Position numbers and translations under genes: made by a program. A stretch of DNA of 64,000 nucleotides from Acidobacteriota bacterium (lineage in GTDB: Bacteria > Acidobacteriota > Holophagae > Holophagales > Holophagaceae). The DNA lies in the NCBI GenBank assembly GCA_016192145.1, contig JACPUT010000018.1:372001-436000 (forward strand). The letters are read 5' to 3'. The notes below the pieces were generated by a model. The model made no database searches. It was not told the DNA's origin and was given only the letters and a program-made list of their open reading frames with translations. How positions within the stretch are numbered: the stretch's first letter is position 1; the number at the start of each line of letters is the position of its first letter. Shown piece by piece: positions 26,663 through 34,948 of the stretch.

Positions 26663-27752
26663 GGGGCCTCCAGAATGGTCCCGGGGCCAGGTCCCGGGCC
26701 AGGAACATCTCACCTACATTTTCGGCTGTCAGGAGGCCCACGACGAGGGGGCCCTCCCGCACCACGAGCATGCGCCCCGGAGCTTGGGGTAATCGGCCAA
26801 GGGCGGTCGCCAGGGGCTCCGTGGGGGAGCTGAGGCCAAAGTCGGATTCCATGGCCGTGGTCACGGGAGAAGCCTCGGGGTGGTGAGCCAAGGCCTTGAG
26901 CAGGCCTTCATGGGTGAGCAGCCCCAGGCAGTCACCCTCCCGGCCCACCGGGAAGTTCCGCTGGAAGCTGTGGAAGAGCAGCTCACGGGCCATGCCGAGG
27001 GAAGCCTCCGGAGCCAGGGTGTGGAAGGTGGTGACCATGGCCTCGCTCACGGGAACGCCGTCCAGCAACGCCTGCAGCCGCGTGGCCTGGGCCTCTTCGC
27101 CCGCGCTGATCCAGACGAACAACCCGATGAACACGAGGAACGGATTTCCAAGGAGGCCCGCCGCCGCGAAGAGGAGGGCCATGCCCTGGCCCATGCGCGC
27201 GGCGATCCGGGTGGCGCTCACGCGATCCATGCGGGTGGACAGGATGGCCCTGAGCGCGCGGCCCCCGTCCATGGGGAAGGCGGGGAGGAGGTTGAACACG
27301 GCGAGGCCCACGTTCACGATGGCCAAGCGCCAGAGGAAGGCGGACAGGGAGGGAATGGGGTCCCGAAGGTCCAGGGGAGCCGCCAGGAGGGAAAGGCCGC
27401 CCAGGATCCCGAAGGCCAACAGCAGGTTCACGGCTGGGCCGGCCAAGGCCACGAGCAGCTCTTCACGGGGTTTGGTGGGAACGCGGTCCAGCTGGGCCAC
27501 GCCGCCGATGGGAAGCAGCGTGATGCCCAGGGTGCGCACGCCGAATCGGCGGGCGGTGAGGGCGTGCCCCAGCTCATGCATCACGACGGTGCCGAACACG
27601 GCGAGGATGAAGGCGATGGCGATGGCCGCGGCGGTGGGGCTGTGATCCTTGGAGTAGGAGAGCCCCCCGACCCACAAGAGGAGCAGCAGGAAGGTCGCGT
27701 GGAGCCGGACTTCGATTCCCGCGACGGTTCCCAATTTCCACGCCCACCTCAT
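26649..27752 (-). CDS. Site-2 protease (M50) with C-terminal CBS pair
   Basis: A 367-residue intramembrane zinc metalloprotease. HELGH at residues 59-63 and NLLPAFPMDGG near residue 160 provide the zinc ligands inside membrane helices. The last 130 residues are two CBS domains, giving the SpoIVFB-like, ATP-sensing arrangement. Such proteases release membrane-held anti-sigma or pro-sigma factors; no such substrate is obvious nearby. Its ATG overlaps the stop of the membrane-protein gene by 4 bases (ATGA). Confidence 0.92.
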   Translation of the reverse strand: MRWAWKLGTVAGIEVRLHATFLLLLLWVGGLSYSKDHSPTAAAIAIAFILAVFGTVVMHELGHALTARRFGVRTLGITLLPIGGVAQLDRVPTKPREELLVALAGPAVNLLLAFGILGGLSLLAAPLDLRDPIPSLSAFLWRLAIVNVGLAVFNLLPAFPMDGGRALRAILSTRMDRVSATRIAARMGQGMALLFAAAGLLGNPFLVFIGLFVWISAGEEAQATRLQALLDGVPVSEAMVTTFHTLAPEASLGMARELLFHSFQRNFPVGREGDCLGLLTHEGLLKALAHHPEASPVTTAMESDFGLSSPTEPLATALGRLPQAPGRMLVVREGPLVVGLLTAENVGEMFLARDLAPGPFWRPHEPP

Positions 27753-28348
27753 GGGACAACCTCCCTCAGGGGATTTTCGGTCGGCCGGGATTCAGGGCGT
27801 GTCAGCCATCGGGCGAGCAGGCCTTCGCCCACCCCCAGGAAGGTCATGATGAGGGCGGCTAGGGCCACCCGGTAAGACCAGAGGCCGGGGAAGAGGCGCT
27901 CCAGGAGCCCATGGCGGCGGAAGACCAGATTCACGTTCAGATCAGCGGGCGTGAACAGGCGACTCGCGGCCAGCGCCAACCCTACGAAGGTGAAGGCCCA
28001 AAGCGCCACATGCCGGGGGAACCCCCGCTTCCTCAAGTACCACCAGGCGGCGAACAGGGGCGGCAAGTTGGCAAGCAGGGACACCCACTCCACCTTTCCC
28101 GTGACGGCGAAGGCATAGAGGTGCCCCGGTTCGCCGAGGGCAAGACGGAGGAGGAGCACCATGCCCACGAGGGTGCTGGACTCGAACCAGAGGGCGGGCA
28201 CCAGGATGAATGAGGCCGCATTGCAGAACCAGAGCAGCTCCGGGAGGGTTCCCAGGCGCAACTTCCAGGCCGCGAACAAGGCCATGTCCGCTCCGATCAG
28301 GAGGGAAAGGGTTCTCGGGTCATCCCATCGCCATCGGATCGCTTCCAT
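27749..28348 (-). CDS. Multi-pass membrane protein of unknown function
   Basis: A 199-residue hydrophobic protein with about six membrane segments. I do not recognise the family. The start at 28348 is fixed by GGAGG at good spacing. It is first in a tightly coupled run with the site-2 protease and the small basic protein, so it may be a partner or target of the protease. The promoter region it shares with the divergent FNT gene has repeated CAAGAT boxes. Confidence 0.7.
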   Translation of the reverse strand: MEAIRWRWDDPRTLSLLIGADMALFAAWKLRLGTLPELLWFCNAASFILVPALWFESSTLVGMVLLLRLALGEPGHLYAFAVTGKVEWVSLLANLPPLFAAWWYLRKRGFPRHVALWAFTFVGLALAASRLFTPADLNVNLVFRRHGLLERLFPGLWSYRVALAALIMTFLGVGEGLLARWLTRPESRPTENPLREVVP

Positions 28349-28375
28349 GCGCACCCTCCAGCCCCATGCCCTGGT

Positions 28376-28467
28376 CCCAAGATAGGGACCGGCCTGCGAG
28401 GCGCCCGAACATGTGATGCAAATCTTGCTCCTCTGCTCCGCAAGATCAACGGCCCACCTATCTTGGG
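28376..28467. promoter_or_regulatory. Four CAAGAT-type boxes in the divergent promoter region
   Basis: An 11-bp perfect inverted repeat (CCCAAGATAGG at 28376 and CCTATCTTGGG at 28457) encloses a second inverted pair (ATCTTGC at 28422, GCAAGAT at 28440). All four contain CAAGAT or its complement. This arrangement between divergent genes fits operator sites for a dimeric regulator, which I cannot identify. Confidence 0.5.
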
Positions 28468-28543
28468 GGTGAGCCTCGCCCCGTCGGCAGGGAATTGCGC
28501 AGCGGGCCTTCATTGGAGTGGGCGATCGGAATGGGAGGGCATG

Positions 28544-29359
28544 ATGGGCGTCGAACCAGGCTCGGACAAGGGCCCTGATCCCTACACCCCGGCCGAAATG
28601 GCGAGGCGGGTGGAGGCAGGCGGCGTGGCGAAGGCCTCCCTCTCCTGGGACCGTGCCTTCGCCCTGGGGGTCCTCGCCGGGGCCTTCGTGGGGCTGGGGG
28701 CACTGCTCTCTACCATCGCGGGCAGCGATACCGGCTTGGGGTATGGACCCACGCGGCTCCTGGCAGGGGCCGCCTTCAGCCTGGGCCTCGTGCTGGTCGT
28801 GGTGGGGGGTGCGGAGCTCTTCACGGGGAATGCCCTGCTGGTGATGGCCTGGGCGGAGGGCAAGGTGCCCACCGCTGCGCTCCTGCGCAACTGGGGGATC
28901 GTCTATCTGGGGAACCTCGTCGGTGCCCTGGCCACGGCCTATGGGGTCCATCGATCCGGGGTGATGTCCCTGGCCGGGGGGCGGATCTCCCAGACGGCCC
29001 TGGCCATCGCCACCGCGAAGGCCGAGCTGCCCTGGGATCAGGCCTTCATCCGGGGAATCTTCTGCAACGCTCTCGTGTGCATGGCGGTATGGCTGGGATT
29101 TTCCGCCCGAACCACCACCGATCGGATTTTATGCGTGATGTTCCCCATCACGGCGTTCGTGGCGGCGGGGTTCGAACACTCCATCGCGAACATGTACTTC
29201 ATCCCCCTGGGCCGCCTGCTCCAAGGGAGCCCCGCCCACGGGCTGACCTTGGAGGCCTTCTTCCTGGGCAACCTCCTGCCCGTCACCTTGGGGAATGTCG
29301 CGGGAGGGGCTGGGCTCGTAGGAGCCCTCTACTGGTTCATCTACCTGCGAAAGCCGTGA
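28544..29359 (+). CDS. Formate/nitrite transporter (FNT) family channel
   Basis: A 271-residue membrane protein of the FocA/NirC family. The N-terminus has the family motif YTPAEMARRVEAGGVAKA and six helices follow, including FIRGIFCNALVCMAVW, where FNT channels carry their filter, and a later AAGFEHSIANMYFIP. It would pass formate, nitrite or a similar anion across the inner membrane. ATG 28544 is chosen over 28541 for spacing to GGGAGG. Convergent with the MoaD-like gene. Confidence 0.92.
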   Translation: MGVEPGSDKGPDPYTPAEMARRVEAGGVAKASLSWDRAFALGVLAGAFVGLGALLSTIAGSDTGLGYGPTRLLAGAAFSLGLVLVVVGGAELFTGNALLVMAWAEGKVPTAALLRNWGIVYLGNLVGALATAYGVHRSGVMSLAGGRISQTALAIATAKAELPWDQAFIRGIFCNALVCMAVWLGFSARTTTDRILCVMFPITAFVAAGFEHSIANMYFIPLGRLLQGSPAHGLTLEAFFLGNLLPVTLGNVAGGAGLVGALYWFIYLRKP

Positions 29360-29363
29360 TCGA

Positions 29364-29585
29364 TCAGCCTCCGCTGACGGGGGGGAGCAACGCCACCTCA
29401 TCTCCGGCCTTGAGGGCTGCGGTGCGGTCCGCGAAGGACTGGTTCACGGCCAGGAGCGCATCCTTGGGCAGGGCCTCGAGCCGGGGGTCCGCCAATAGCT
29501 CCCCCAGGGTAGCGACGACGGGCACCTCCAGACGGTCAAAGCCCAGGAGGGCACGGTAGCGGGCGAAGGCGAGGAGGGTGAGCAT
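29364..29585 (-). CDS. MoaD/ThiS-family sulfur carrier protein
   Basis: A 73-residue ubiquitin-like protein ending in PPVSGG; the C-terminal Gly-Gly is where the thiocarboxylate forms. The overall pattern (LLAFARYRALLG, then VNQSFADRTAALKAGDEVALLPP) fits MoaD, the small subunit of molybdopterin synthase, better than ThiS. moaE and moeB are not adjacent. Confidence 0.85.
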   Translation of the reverse strand: MLTLLAFARYRALLGFDRLEVPVVATLGELLADPRLEALPKDALLAVNQSFADRTAALKAGDEVALLPPVSGG

Positions 29586-29658
29586 CGGGAGATCCGGAGT
29601 CGGAAGGCAGGGGCCTCAGGGATCCAGTGTGCGATGGAACAGGCCTTGAGGGCGTCAC

Positions 29659-29674
29659 ACGCTCCTAGGAGCGT
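29659..29674. other. 16-bp perfect palindrome after tamB
   Basis: ACGCTCCTAGGAGCGT lies 4 bp downstream of the tamB stop codon. It could be part of a short transcription-end hairpin or a protein-binding site; there is no loop and no T-run, so the role is unclear. Confidence 0.3.
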
Positions 29675-29677
29675 TTC

Positions 29678-32600
29678 CTAGTTCTTCGGGCTCCAGGTGT
29701 GCCGGATCTCGCCTGAAGGATTCACGCCGCTGTTCTGGCTCTGGGTGGCGCCGAACTGGAGGGTGAAACCGCCGAAGCGCCACTCCACCTGGCCGGAGGT
29801 GGTGGTGAGATCCCGGCTGCGGCGCTGGGACACGATGAGGGGCACCTTCCATCCGAAGAGGTTCACCCGCTTGCCGAGCACGACATCGGTCTCGGTGGTC
29901 CCCGTGGAGCCGGTGCGGACGCTGACGCTGACGCGGTCGAGGCGGAAGGTCTTGCGCACCTGCTCCTGGAAGGCGGCGAGGGCCAGGGTGGTGAGGAGGC
30001 CGGTGCTGGCGCTGGCGAGGCCGCTGTTCACGGCGCCCTGGCTGCCTCCCGGCGTGGTTCCGGCGGTGGAGGCGTACTCCGGATTGATGAGCACGGCCAC
30101 CATGTCGCTCTGGCTGAGGCGGGGGATGCTGCTCAGCTGCCAGTTCAGATTGGCCATGGTGCCCGTGATGCCCACGGACACGGTATAGCCCGGAACCTGC
30201 ACGTCCCCGCTGAGATCCAGATGGGGATTGATGGGGAGGTCGGGATCCATGAAATCGAAGGTGCCCCGGCTCAGCACCACGTCGCCTGCGGGGAGGAGGT
30301 TCGTGATGCGGCCGCCGGGCTCCAGCACCATCCGGCCCTTCAGGCCGGGCCGGGCCAGGGTGCCCTGGATGCGGAAGGCTCCTTCGGGGCGGCCCTCCAG
30401 CTTGGCGAGGTTGGTGTCCAGTTCCCAGGGGCGATCCATCTGCACATCGAGATCCAGGCGGATCTTGTCGAGGGGGTCGTTGGGGTCGAGCGTGGAGAGG
30501 GTCGAGCTCTCGGCGAGGGCGCTGTTCACGAGCCAGTCGTAGAGCTTGATGTCCGTCTGGTAGGAAAGCCGCGACGTCGCGACGTTGCCCCTCAGCACGC
30601 CCCCGGAGTCATCCCCCTTGAGGGTTGCCTCCAGATCGCCTTGCATGATGAGCCCCTGCAGCTCGGGCGGATCCTGGAGCTGGAAGCCCTTCAGCTGGGC
30701 GTTGAGTTCGTATCGTTCCAATCCGCCCGGCTGCCATTTGACTTCCCCCGTGGCGAGGAGGTGGCCCTGGTTCAAGGTGCCGGTGAGCGGCCGATCGAGG
30801 GGCAGGGCGATGGTCCGATCCTTGAACTTCACGTGCAGGCCGAGTTCCCGGATGTTCTCGTACTCGGCCAGGCGGAGGTTGGCGTGCTCCACGTCGAGGG
30901 TGCCATCCAGCCTGGGATCTCGGTAGGTGCCGTGGGCAAGCAGATCGAAGGTGCCTTGGCCTTCCGGCCGGAGGCTGTGCAGGAGGTTCCCCTCCTCGAC
31001 GTCCAGCAGGACATCGGCGATGGTCTTCAGATCCCCGAGTTCCATGCTGCCCTCGGAACGGATGCTCATGGGGGCGGTGTCCGAGAAGGGGAGGGTTCCT
31101 TTGAGCCGGAGGGAGGCGCTTGGGCGCAACTGCCCTTCGGGGGAGAGCCCTTTGCGCTGGAGCCCTTCCAGGAACAGATCCAACGCGGCGCCCGCGCCGT
31201 TGCCGATGACTTGGCTGGGTTGGGATTGGCGCAGGGTGAATGCGGGGAAGGTGCCTTCGAGCCGGGCCAGCTGGCCCTTCCACTGGAGCCCCGACTCGGG
31301 GGTCCAGCGCCCCTGCCCCTGGAAATCGGCGCGGAGATCCTCCATGACATCGCTGGTGAGCCGGGAGGCGAGGCTTTCGGTTTCGCAGGTCTCCGGAACC
31401 ACCTTCACCTGGACCTTCCCGTCGACGGCCGTGCCCGACTTCCGGGCCTCCAAGGCGAGGATGGGGGCTTCGTGGGAGGCCTTGGCCAAGCTGGCTCGGA
31501 GATCCCTGCCCGTGATGGCGGCCCGGATCTCGAGATCCTCCAGGCTTCGGTCGCCCAGGAGGACCCGGGCCCCGGAGAGGTTGAAATGCCCCCGGGGCAG
31601 GGGCCAGGGGCCGAAATCCTGGACGTAGGGCCCTTCGAACAGGATGTCGGCGCGGCCGGTGATCCTGGGCAGGGGAAGATCCGTCTCGAAGGGGCCCGTA
31701 TCGAGGAGCCCGTTCAGGCGCCCCCACCAGGTGCCCCGCTCGATATCCATGTCCAGCTCGCCCTGCAGGGACAGGGGGCCCGAGGGCTGGTCCGCCCCGG
31801 GATCGAGGCTGCCCATATCCCCGGCGACGCGGATGTCCATCAGGCGCATGCGAAGCGTTTCGATGTCCATTTCGAAGCGGGCCGAGGCGGCGGGCACCTT
31901 CATCCGGAAGGGGGAGGGGTCGCCCAGCACCACGAGGCTGGCGGCTTCCGCGGTGGCGCACCCCTCCATGTGGAGATCCCGGAAGGGGCCATGCAATCGC
32001 GCCCAGCCGTGACCCGTTCCCTCGAGCTTCACGCCGATGTCCTCATCGGTGAGCCCCGCGGCCCTCAGCCCGTGGGAAGCAGCCACGCGGGAGGCGGCGA
32101 AGCACATGTCCAGTTCATCCCCCTTGGCGGCCTTGGACCAGGTCAGCCAGAGGTTGCCGGTGACTTCGCCGCCCCCCGCATGGGCCGTGAGCTGATCCAC
32201 CCAGAGCTGGTCCTTCCGGATCCGCACCTGGGCGGCGACATCCTCCGCTTCCTCCAGTTCCCACCGCGGGCGATCCACCGCGACCGTGCCCTGGAGATCC
32301 AGGCCATCCCTGGGAGAAAAGGCGACCTGGGCCTGGGCGCGCACGGCGCCGCCCATGGGCAGGTTGGTGATGTTCCAGGCCCGGAGGGCGGCGGCCACGC
32401 TCTCGGCGCGGGCCACGACACTCCCCTCGCCCTGGAGGCCGATGAGCCCCTTCGGCCCCAGCGCGCCGGTGCCGGTAGAGCTGAGGATCAGGGTACCCAG
32501 CCGCAGATCCTGGGCTTTGAAGCGCACCTGGCCCTTTTCCGCGCGCGCATCCAGAGCGCCCGCCGGCCCCAGGGCATCCGAGGCTTCCCCCTTGAGCTGA

Positions 32601-33790
32601 AGGGACCAGCGATCGGGCCGCGCCATCTCCGCGAGGGTCTTCGGCCCTTGGGCCCTCCCCTCGATTTGGAAGGCGGTCTGGGCGGCATCCTGCACCTTGG
32701 CGAAGCGTGCGATGAGCTCGCCCTTCAGGTCCTTCACCTGGAACTGCAGGCTCGGAGCAGCCCCCTTGGCCCAGGTGGCGGAGGCCGCCAGCGTCCCCTG
32801 GGGGCTGGACCAGGCCAGATCCTGGAGGGTCACGCTTCTTTCGGTGCCCTTCGCCCGCAGGGCCAGGCGGCCCGGCTGGATCCCCTTCACGCCCGTTTCG
32901 AGGTCGGACCCGTCCATTTCCAGATCCCAGCGTGGCTTCAACAGGCTTCCCGAGAGGCGCGTGGAAACCCTGACCTCTCCCCTGGGCAAGGCGTCCAGCT
33001 TGCCCCACGCGGCGGCCTGGGCCAGATCCACGGTGGCCTTCCCATGCAGATCCGAACGCTTGCTGGGAACTTCGTACCGGCCCTGGGCCTTCACCTGGGA
33101 GTGGCCCAGGCGAAGGCTGGAACGGATGAGCGAAATCACTTCCTCTGAAAGATCCGCATCCAGTTCGAGGGCCCCGGATTCAGGCCCCGAAGGGCCCTCC
33201 ACCTGGAATTCCGACGCGAGCAACGCGAGGCGCAGCCGATTGGCGCCAAGGCCCTGGCCCGTGGCCTGGAAGGGGAGGTTCAGGTGGGGCACCCCCCACG
33301 CGGGGCCATCCACGATCACGCGCCCCCCGACCACCTGCAGGAGGTCCAGGCGCACCTGGGGGTTGGGCTTGGTGCTCTTGGGACGGGCCCTGAGCTTGAG
33401 GGCCTTGAGCCGCGCCTCGCTGATGCGGGCGATGGGATCCTCGATGCGCACGAGGTGGAGCCGGGGGGTATTCCCGAGGGCGCTCCGGGGATCGAAGCGC
33501 ACCTCCAGCCTTCGGATGGTGAGCAGATCCCCACCGAGGGCCACGTTATGCAGGATCAGCAGCCCGGAAAAGGGACGTGCCTCCACCCGCTCCAACTGGA
33601 AGGAGAGGCCGGTCTCCTCCTGCACCAACCCATCGATCTTGGAGACTACCCACCGCGTCGTGCCGGGCCGTTCCAGCACCCAGCTCCCCACTTGCACCAA
33701 CGTGGCGCCTCCCACGATCACATAGGTGAGCCTCCGCACCCAGGGCCGCGCCCAGAGGCGCCGACAGCCTTCGCGGGTGAGGTGGATCAA
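29678..33790 (-). CDS. tamB: TamB-like translocation and assembly module protein
   Basis: A 1370-residue envelope protein: one N-terminal membrane anchor (LTYVIVGGATLVQVGSWVL), a very long repetitive beta-rich periplasmic part, and the C-terminal DUF490/TamB domain (including RLSQSDMVAVLINPEY). TamB-like proteins bridge the membranes and are linked to phospholipid transport and outer-membrane assembly. The start is TTG 33790, backed by GGAGG 6 bases upstream. No BamA-like TamA gene is adjacent. Confidence 0.93.
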   Translation of the reverse strand: MIHLTREGCRRLWARPWVRRLTYVIVGGATLVQVGSWVLERPGTTRWVVSKIDGLVQEETGLSFQLERVEARPFSGLLILHNVALGGDLLTIRRLEVRFDPRSALGNTPRLHLVRIEDPIARISEARLKALKLRARPKSTKPNPQVRLDLLQVVGGRVIVDGPAWGVPHLNLPFQATGQGLGANRLRLALLASEFQVEGPSGPESGALELDADLSEEVISLIRSSLRLGHSQVKAQGRYEVPSKRSDLHGKATVDLAQAAAWGKLDALPRGEVRVSTRLSGSLLKPRWDLEMDGSDLETGVKGIQPGRLALRAKGTERSVTLQDLAWSSPQGTLAASATWAKGAAPSLQFQVKDLKGELIARFAKVQDAAQTAFQIEGRAQGPKTLAEMARPDRWSLQLKGEASDALGPAGALDARAEKGQVRFKAQDLRLGTLILSSTGTGALGPKGLIGLQGEGSVVARAESVAAALRAWNITNLPMGGAVRAQAQVAFSPRDGLDLQGTVAVDRPRWELEEAEDVAAQVRIRKDQLWVDQLTAHAGGGEVTGNLWLTWSKAAKGDELDMCFAASRVAASHGLRAAGLTDEDIGVKLEGTGHGWARLHGPFRDLHMEGCATAEAASLVVLGDPSPFRMKVPAASARFEMDIETLRMRLMDIRVAGDMGSLDPGADQPSGPLSLQGELDMDIERGTWWGRLNGLLDTGPFETDLPLPRITGRADILFEGPYVQDFGPWPLPRGHFNLSGARVLLGDRSLEDLEIRAAITGRDLRASLAKASHEAPILALEARKSGTAVDGKVQVKVVPETCETESLASRLTSDVMEDLRADFQGQGRWTPESGLQWKGQLARLEGTFPAFTLRQSQPSQVIGNGAGAALDLFLEGLQRKGLSPEGQLRPSASLRLKGTLPFSDTAPMSIRSEGSMELGDLKTIADVLLDVEEGNLLHSLRPEGQGTFDLLAHGTYRDPRLDGTLDVEHANLRLAEYENIRELGLHVKFKDRTIALPLDRPLTGTLNQGHLLATGEVKWQPGGLERYELNAQLKGFQLQDPPELQGLIMQGDLEATLKGDDSGGVLRGNVATSRLSYQTDIKLYDWLVNSALAESSTLSTLDPNDPLDKIRLDLDVQMDRPWELDTNLAKLEGRPEGAFRIQGTLARPGLKGRMVLEPGGRITNLLPAGDVVLSRGTFDFMDPDLPINPHLDLSGDVQVPGYTVSVGITGTMANLNWQLSSIPRLSQSDMVAVLINPEYASTAGTTPGGSQGAVNSGLASASTGLLTTLALAAFQEQVRKTFRLDRVSVSVRTGSTGTTETDVVLGKRVNLFGWKVPLIVSQRRSRDLTTTSGQVEWRFGGFTLQFGATQSQNSGVNPSGEIRHTWSPKN

Positions 33791-33839
33791 GGGCGACCTC
33801 CACTCCCTGGGATGTGGGGAGCAAGGGGGTTGGTTCCCG

Positions 33840-34820
33840 TCACGCCCGCTCTCCGCAGGAGGGGCAGCGCGTGGCCCCGCGGGGCAGGGATTTGAAGCAG
33901 AAGGCGCAGAGCTTCGCCTGGGTGGGGTTGGCCAGTGAGCGGTAGGTGGGATGGGGTCCTGAGCTGCCGGTGTTGGCCATGATGGCGGTGCCCAGGGGGC
34001 GCGTCTCCCGGGCCACGCTCTCGCGTAGCTTCAGCAGGGCTTCGAGCATGGCGTGGGCGCTGAGGTAGCGGTCGCCCAGGTTCACGGAGAGGGCCTTCAT
34101 GACCACCTCGCCGAAGGCCTTGGGCACGGCGGGGTTCTTGAGATGCGGAGGCACGATCTGCTGGCTCGTGAACGCCTGGGCGATCTTCAGCGGATCCGCG
34201 TCGTAGAAGGGCACGGTGCCCGTGAGCATCTCGTAGAGGGTGATGCCGATACTCCACAGGTCGGACTGGAAGACGGCCCGACCGCGGAAGTGCTCGGGCG
34301 CCATGTACGGGGGGGAGCCGATGCGCGTGGGTGCGAAAGGGACATGCTTCATGTCCAGTTCGCGGCTGGTGCCGAAGTCGGTGACCTTGGCCACGCCCTC
34401 CTTGGTGACGAGGATGTTGGCGGGGCGCAGATCGCGGTGCAGGATCTGGTGCCCATGGGCGAAGGCGATGGCGGTGCAGACGTCGATGGCCATCCCGAGG
34501 GCCACGGGGGGGGCGAGGAAGCGTTCCTTGCGGATCATGCGGTCGAGGCTCTCGCCTTCCACGTACTCCAGCACCATGAAGAAGATGCCGTTCTTGCGTT
34601 CCACGGTGATGAGCTCGACGATGTTCGGGTGCTTGAGGAGCGCCATGATGCGGGGCTCCTTCAAGAGGTCCACGACCTCCTCCTGCTGCTGGTGGGGCAC
34701 CTTCAGGGCCACCTTCCGGTTCACCCAGGTATCCAGGGCCAGGTACACGGTTCCAAAACCGCCACTGCCGAGGCGGTCCAGGATTTTGTACTTTCCCAAA
34801 GTCTGGTCTTTGGCCAGCAC
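33840..34820 (-). CDS. Serine/threonine protein kinase with C-terminal zinc ribbon
   Basis: A 326-residue Hanks-type kinase from GTG 34820: P-loop GSGGFG (18-23), Lys40 in VALK, catalytic loop HRDLRPAN, DFG in TDFGTSRE, and YMAPEHF. The catalytic-loop Lys is Arg, as in some tyrosine kinases, so activity is still expected. There is no membrane segment; the C-terminus is a zinc ribbon (CAFCFKSLPRGATRCPSC). GGAG is 9 bases before GTG. The start lies 73 bp beyond the rpoD terminator hairpin, leaving very little room for a promoter. Confidence 0.9.
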   Translation of the reverse strand: MLAKDQTLGKYKILDRLGSGGFGTVYLALDTWVNRKVALKVPHQQQEEVVDLLKEPRIMALLKHPNIVELITVERKNGIFFMVLEYVEGESLDRMIRKERFLAPPVALGMAIDVCTAIAFAHGHQILHRDLRPANILVTKEGVAKVTDFGTSRELDMKHVPFAPTRIGSPPYMAPEHFRGRAVFQSDLWSIGITLYEMLTGTVPFYDADPLKIAQAFTSQQIVPPHLKNPAVPKAFGEVVMKALSVNLGDRYLSAHAMLEALLKLRESVARETRPLGTAIMANTGSSGPHPTYRSLANPTQAKLCAFCFKSLPRGATRCPSCGERA

Positions 34821-34892
34821 CGGTATGAACTCCGAGGTGAGGACTCCAGCATGACCTGATTCCCAGTAGAGCTCCAGCGAGCCCTTGGATAT

Positions 34893-34940
34893 CCCCGAAA
34901 AAAGAACACCGGCCTCGGGGCCGGTGTTCTTTTTTCGGGG
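34893..34940. terminator. rpoD terminator, perfect 22-bp inverted repeat
   Basis: Two 22-nt arms are exact complements around a TCGG/CCGA loop. Each contains a GC-rich inner stem (AACACCGGCC) followed by TTTTTT when read outward, so it can stop transcription on either strand. It lies 8 bp after the rpoD stop codon and upstream of the kinase gene. Confidence 0.9.
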
Positions 34941-34948
34941 AGGTGACC

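Noticed and set aside
26169-26833. Plus-strand frames over the small basic protein gene
   Set aside because: They lack motifs, and the minus-strand ORF has a GGAGG site and overlaps the protease gene as a coupled gene would.
30221-33148. 975-residue open frame antisense to tamB
   Set aside because: No domain, low-complexity Gly/Glu/Pro composition; it mirrors the codon bias of tamB.
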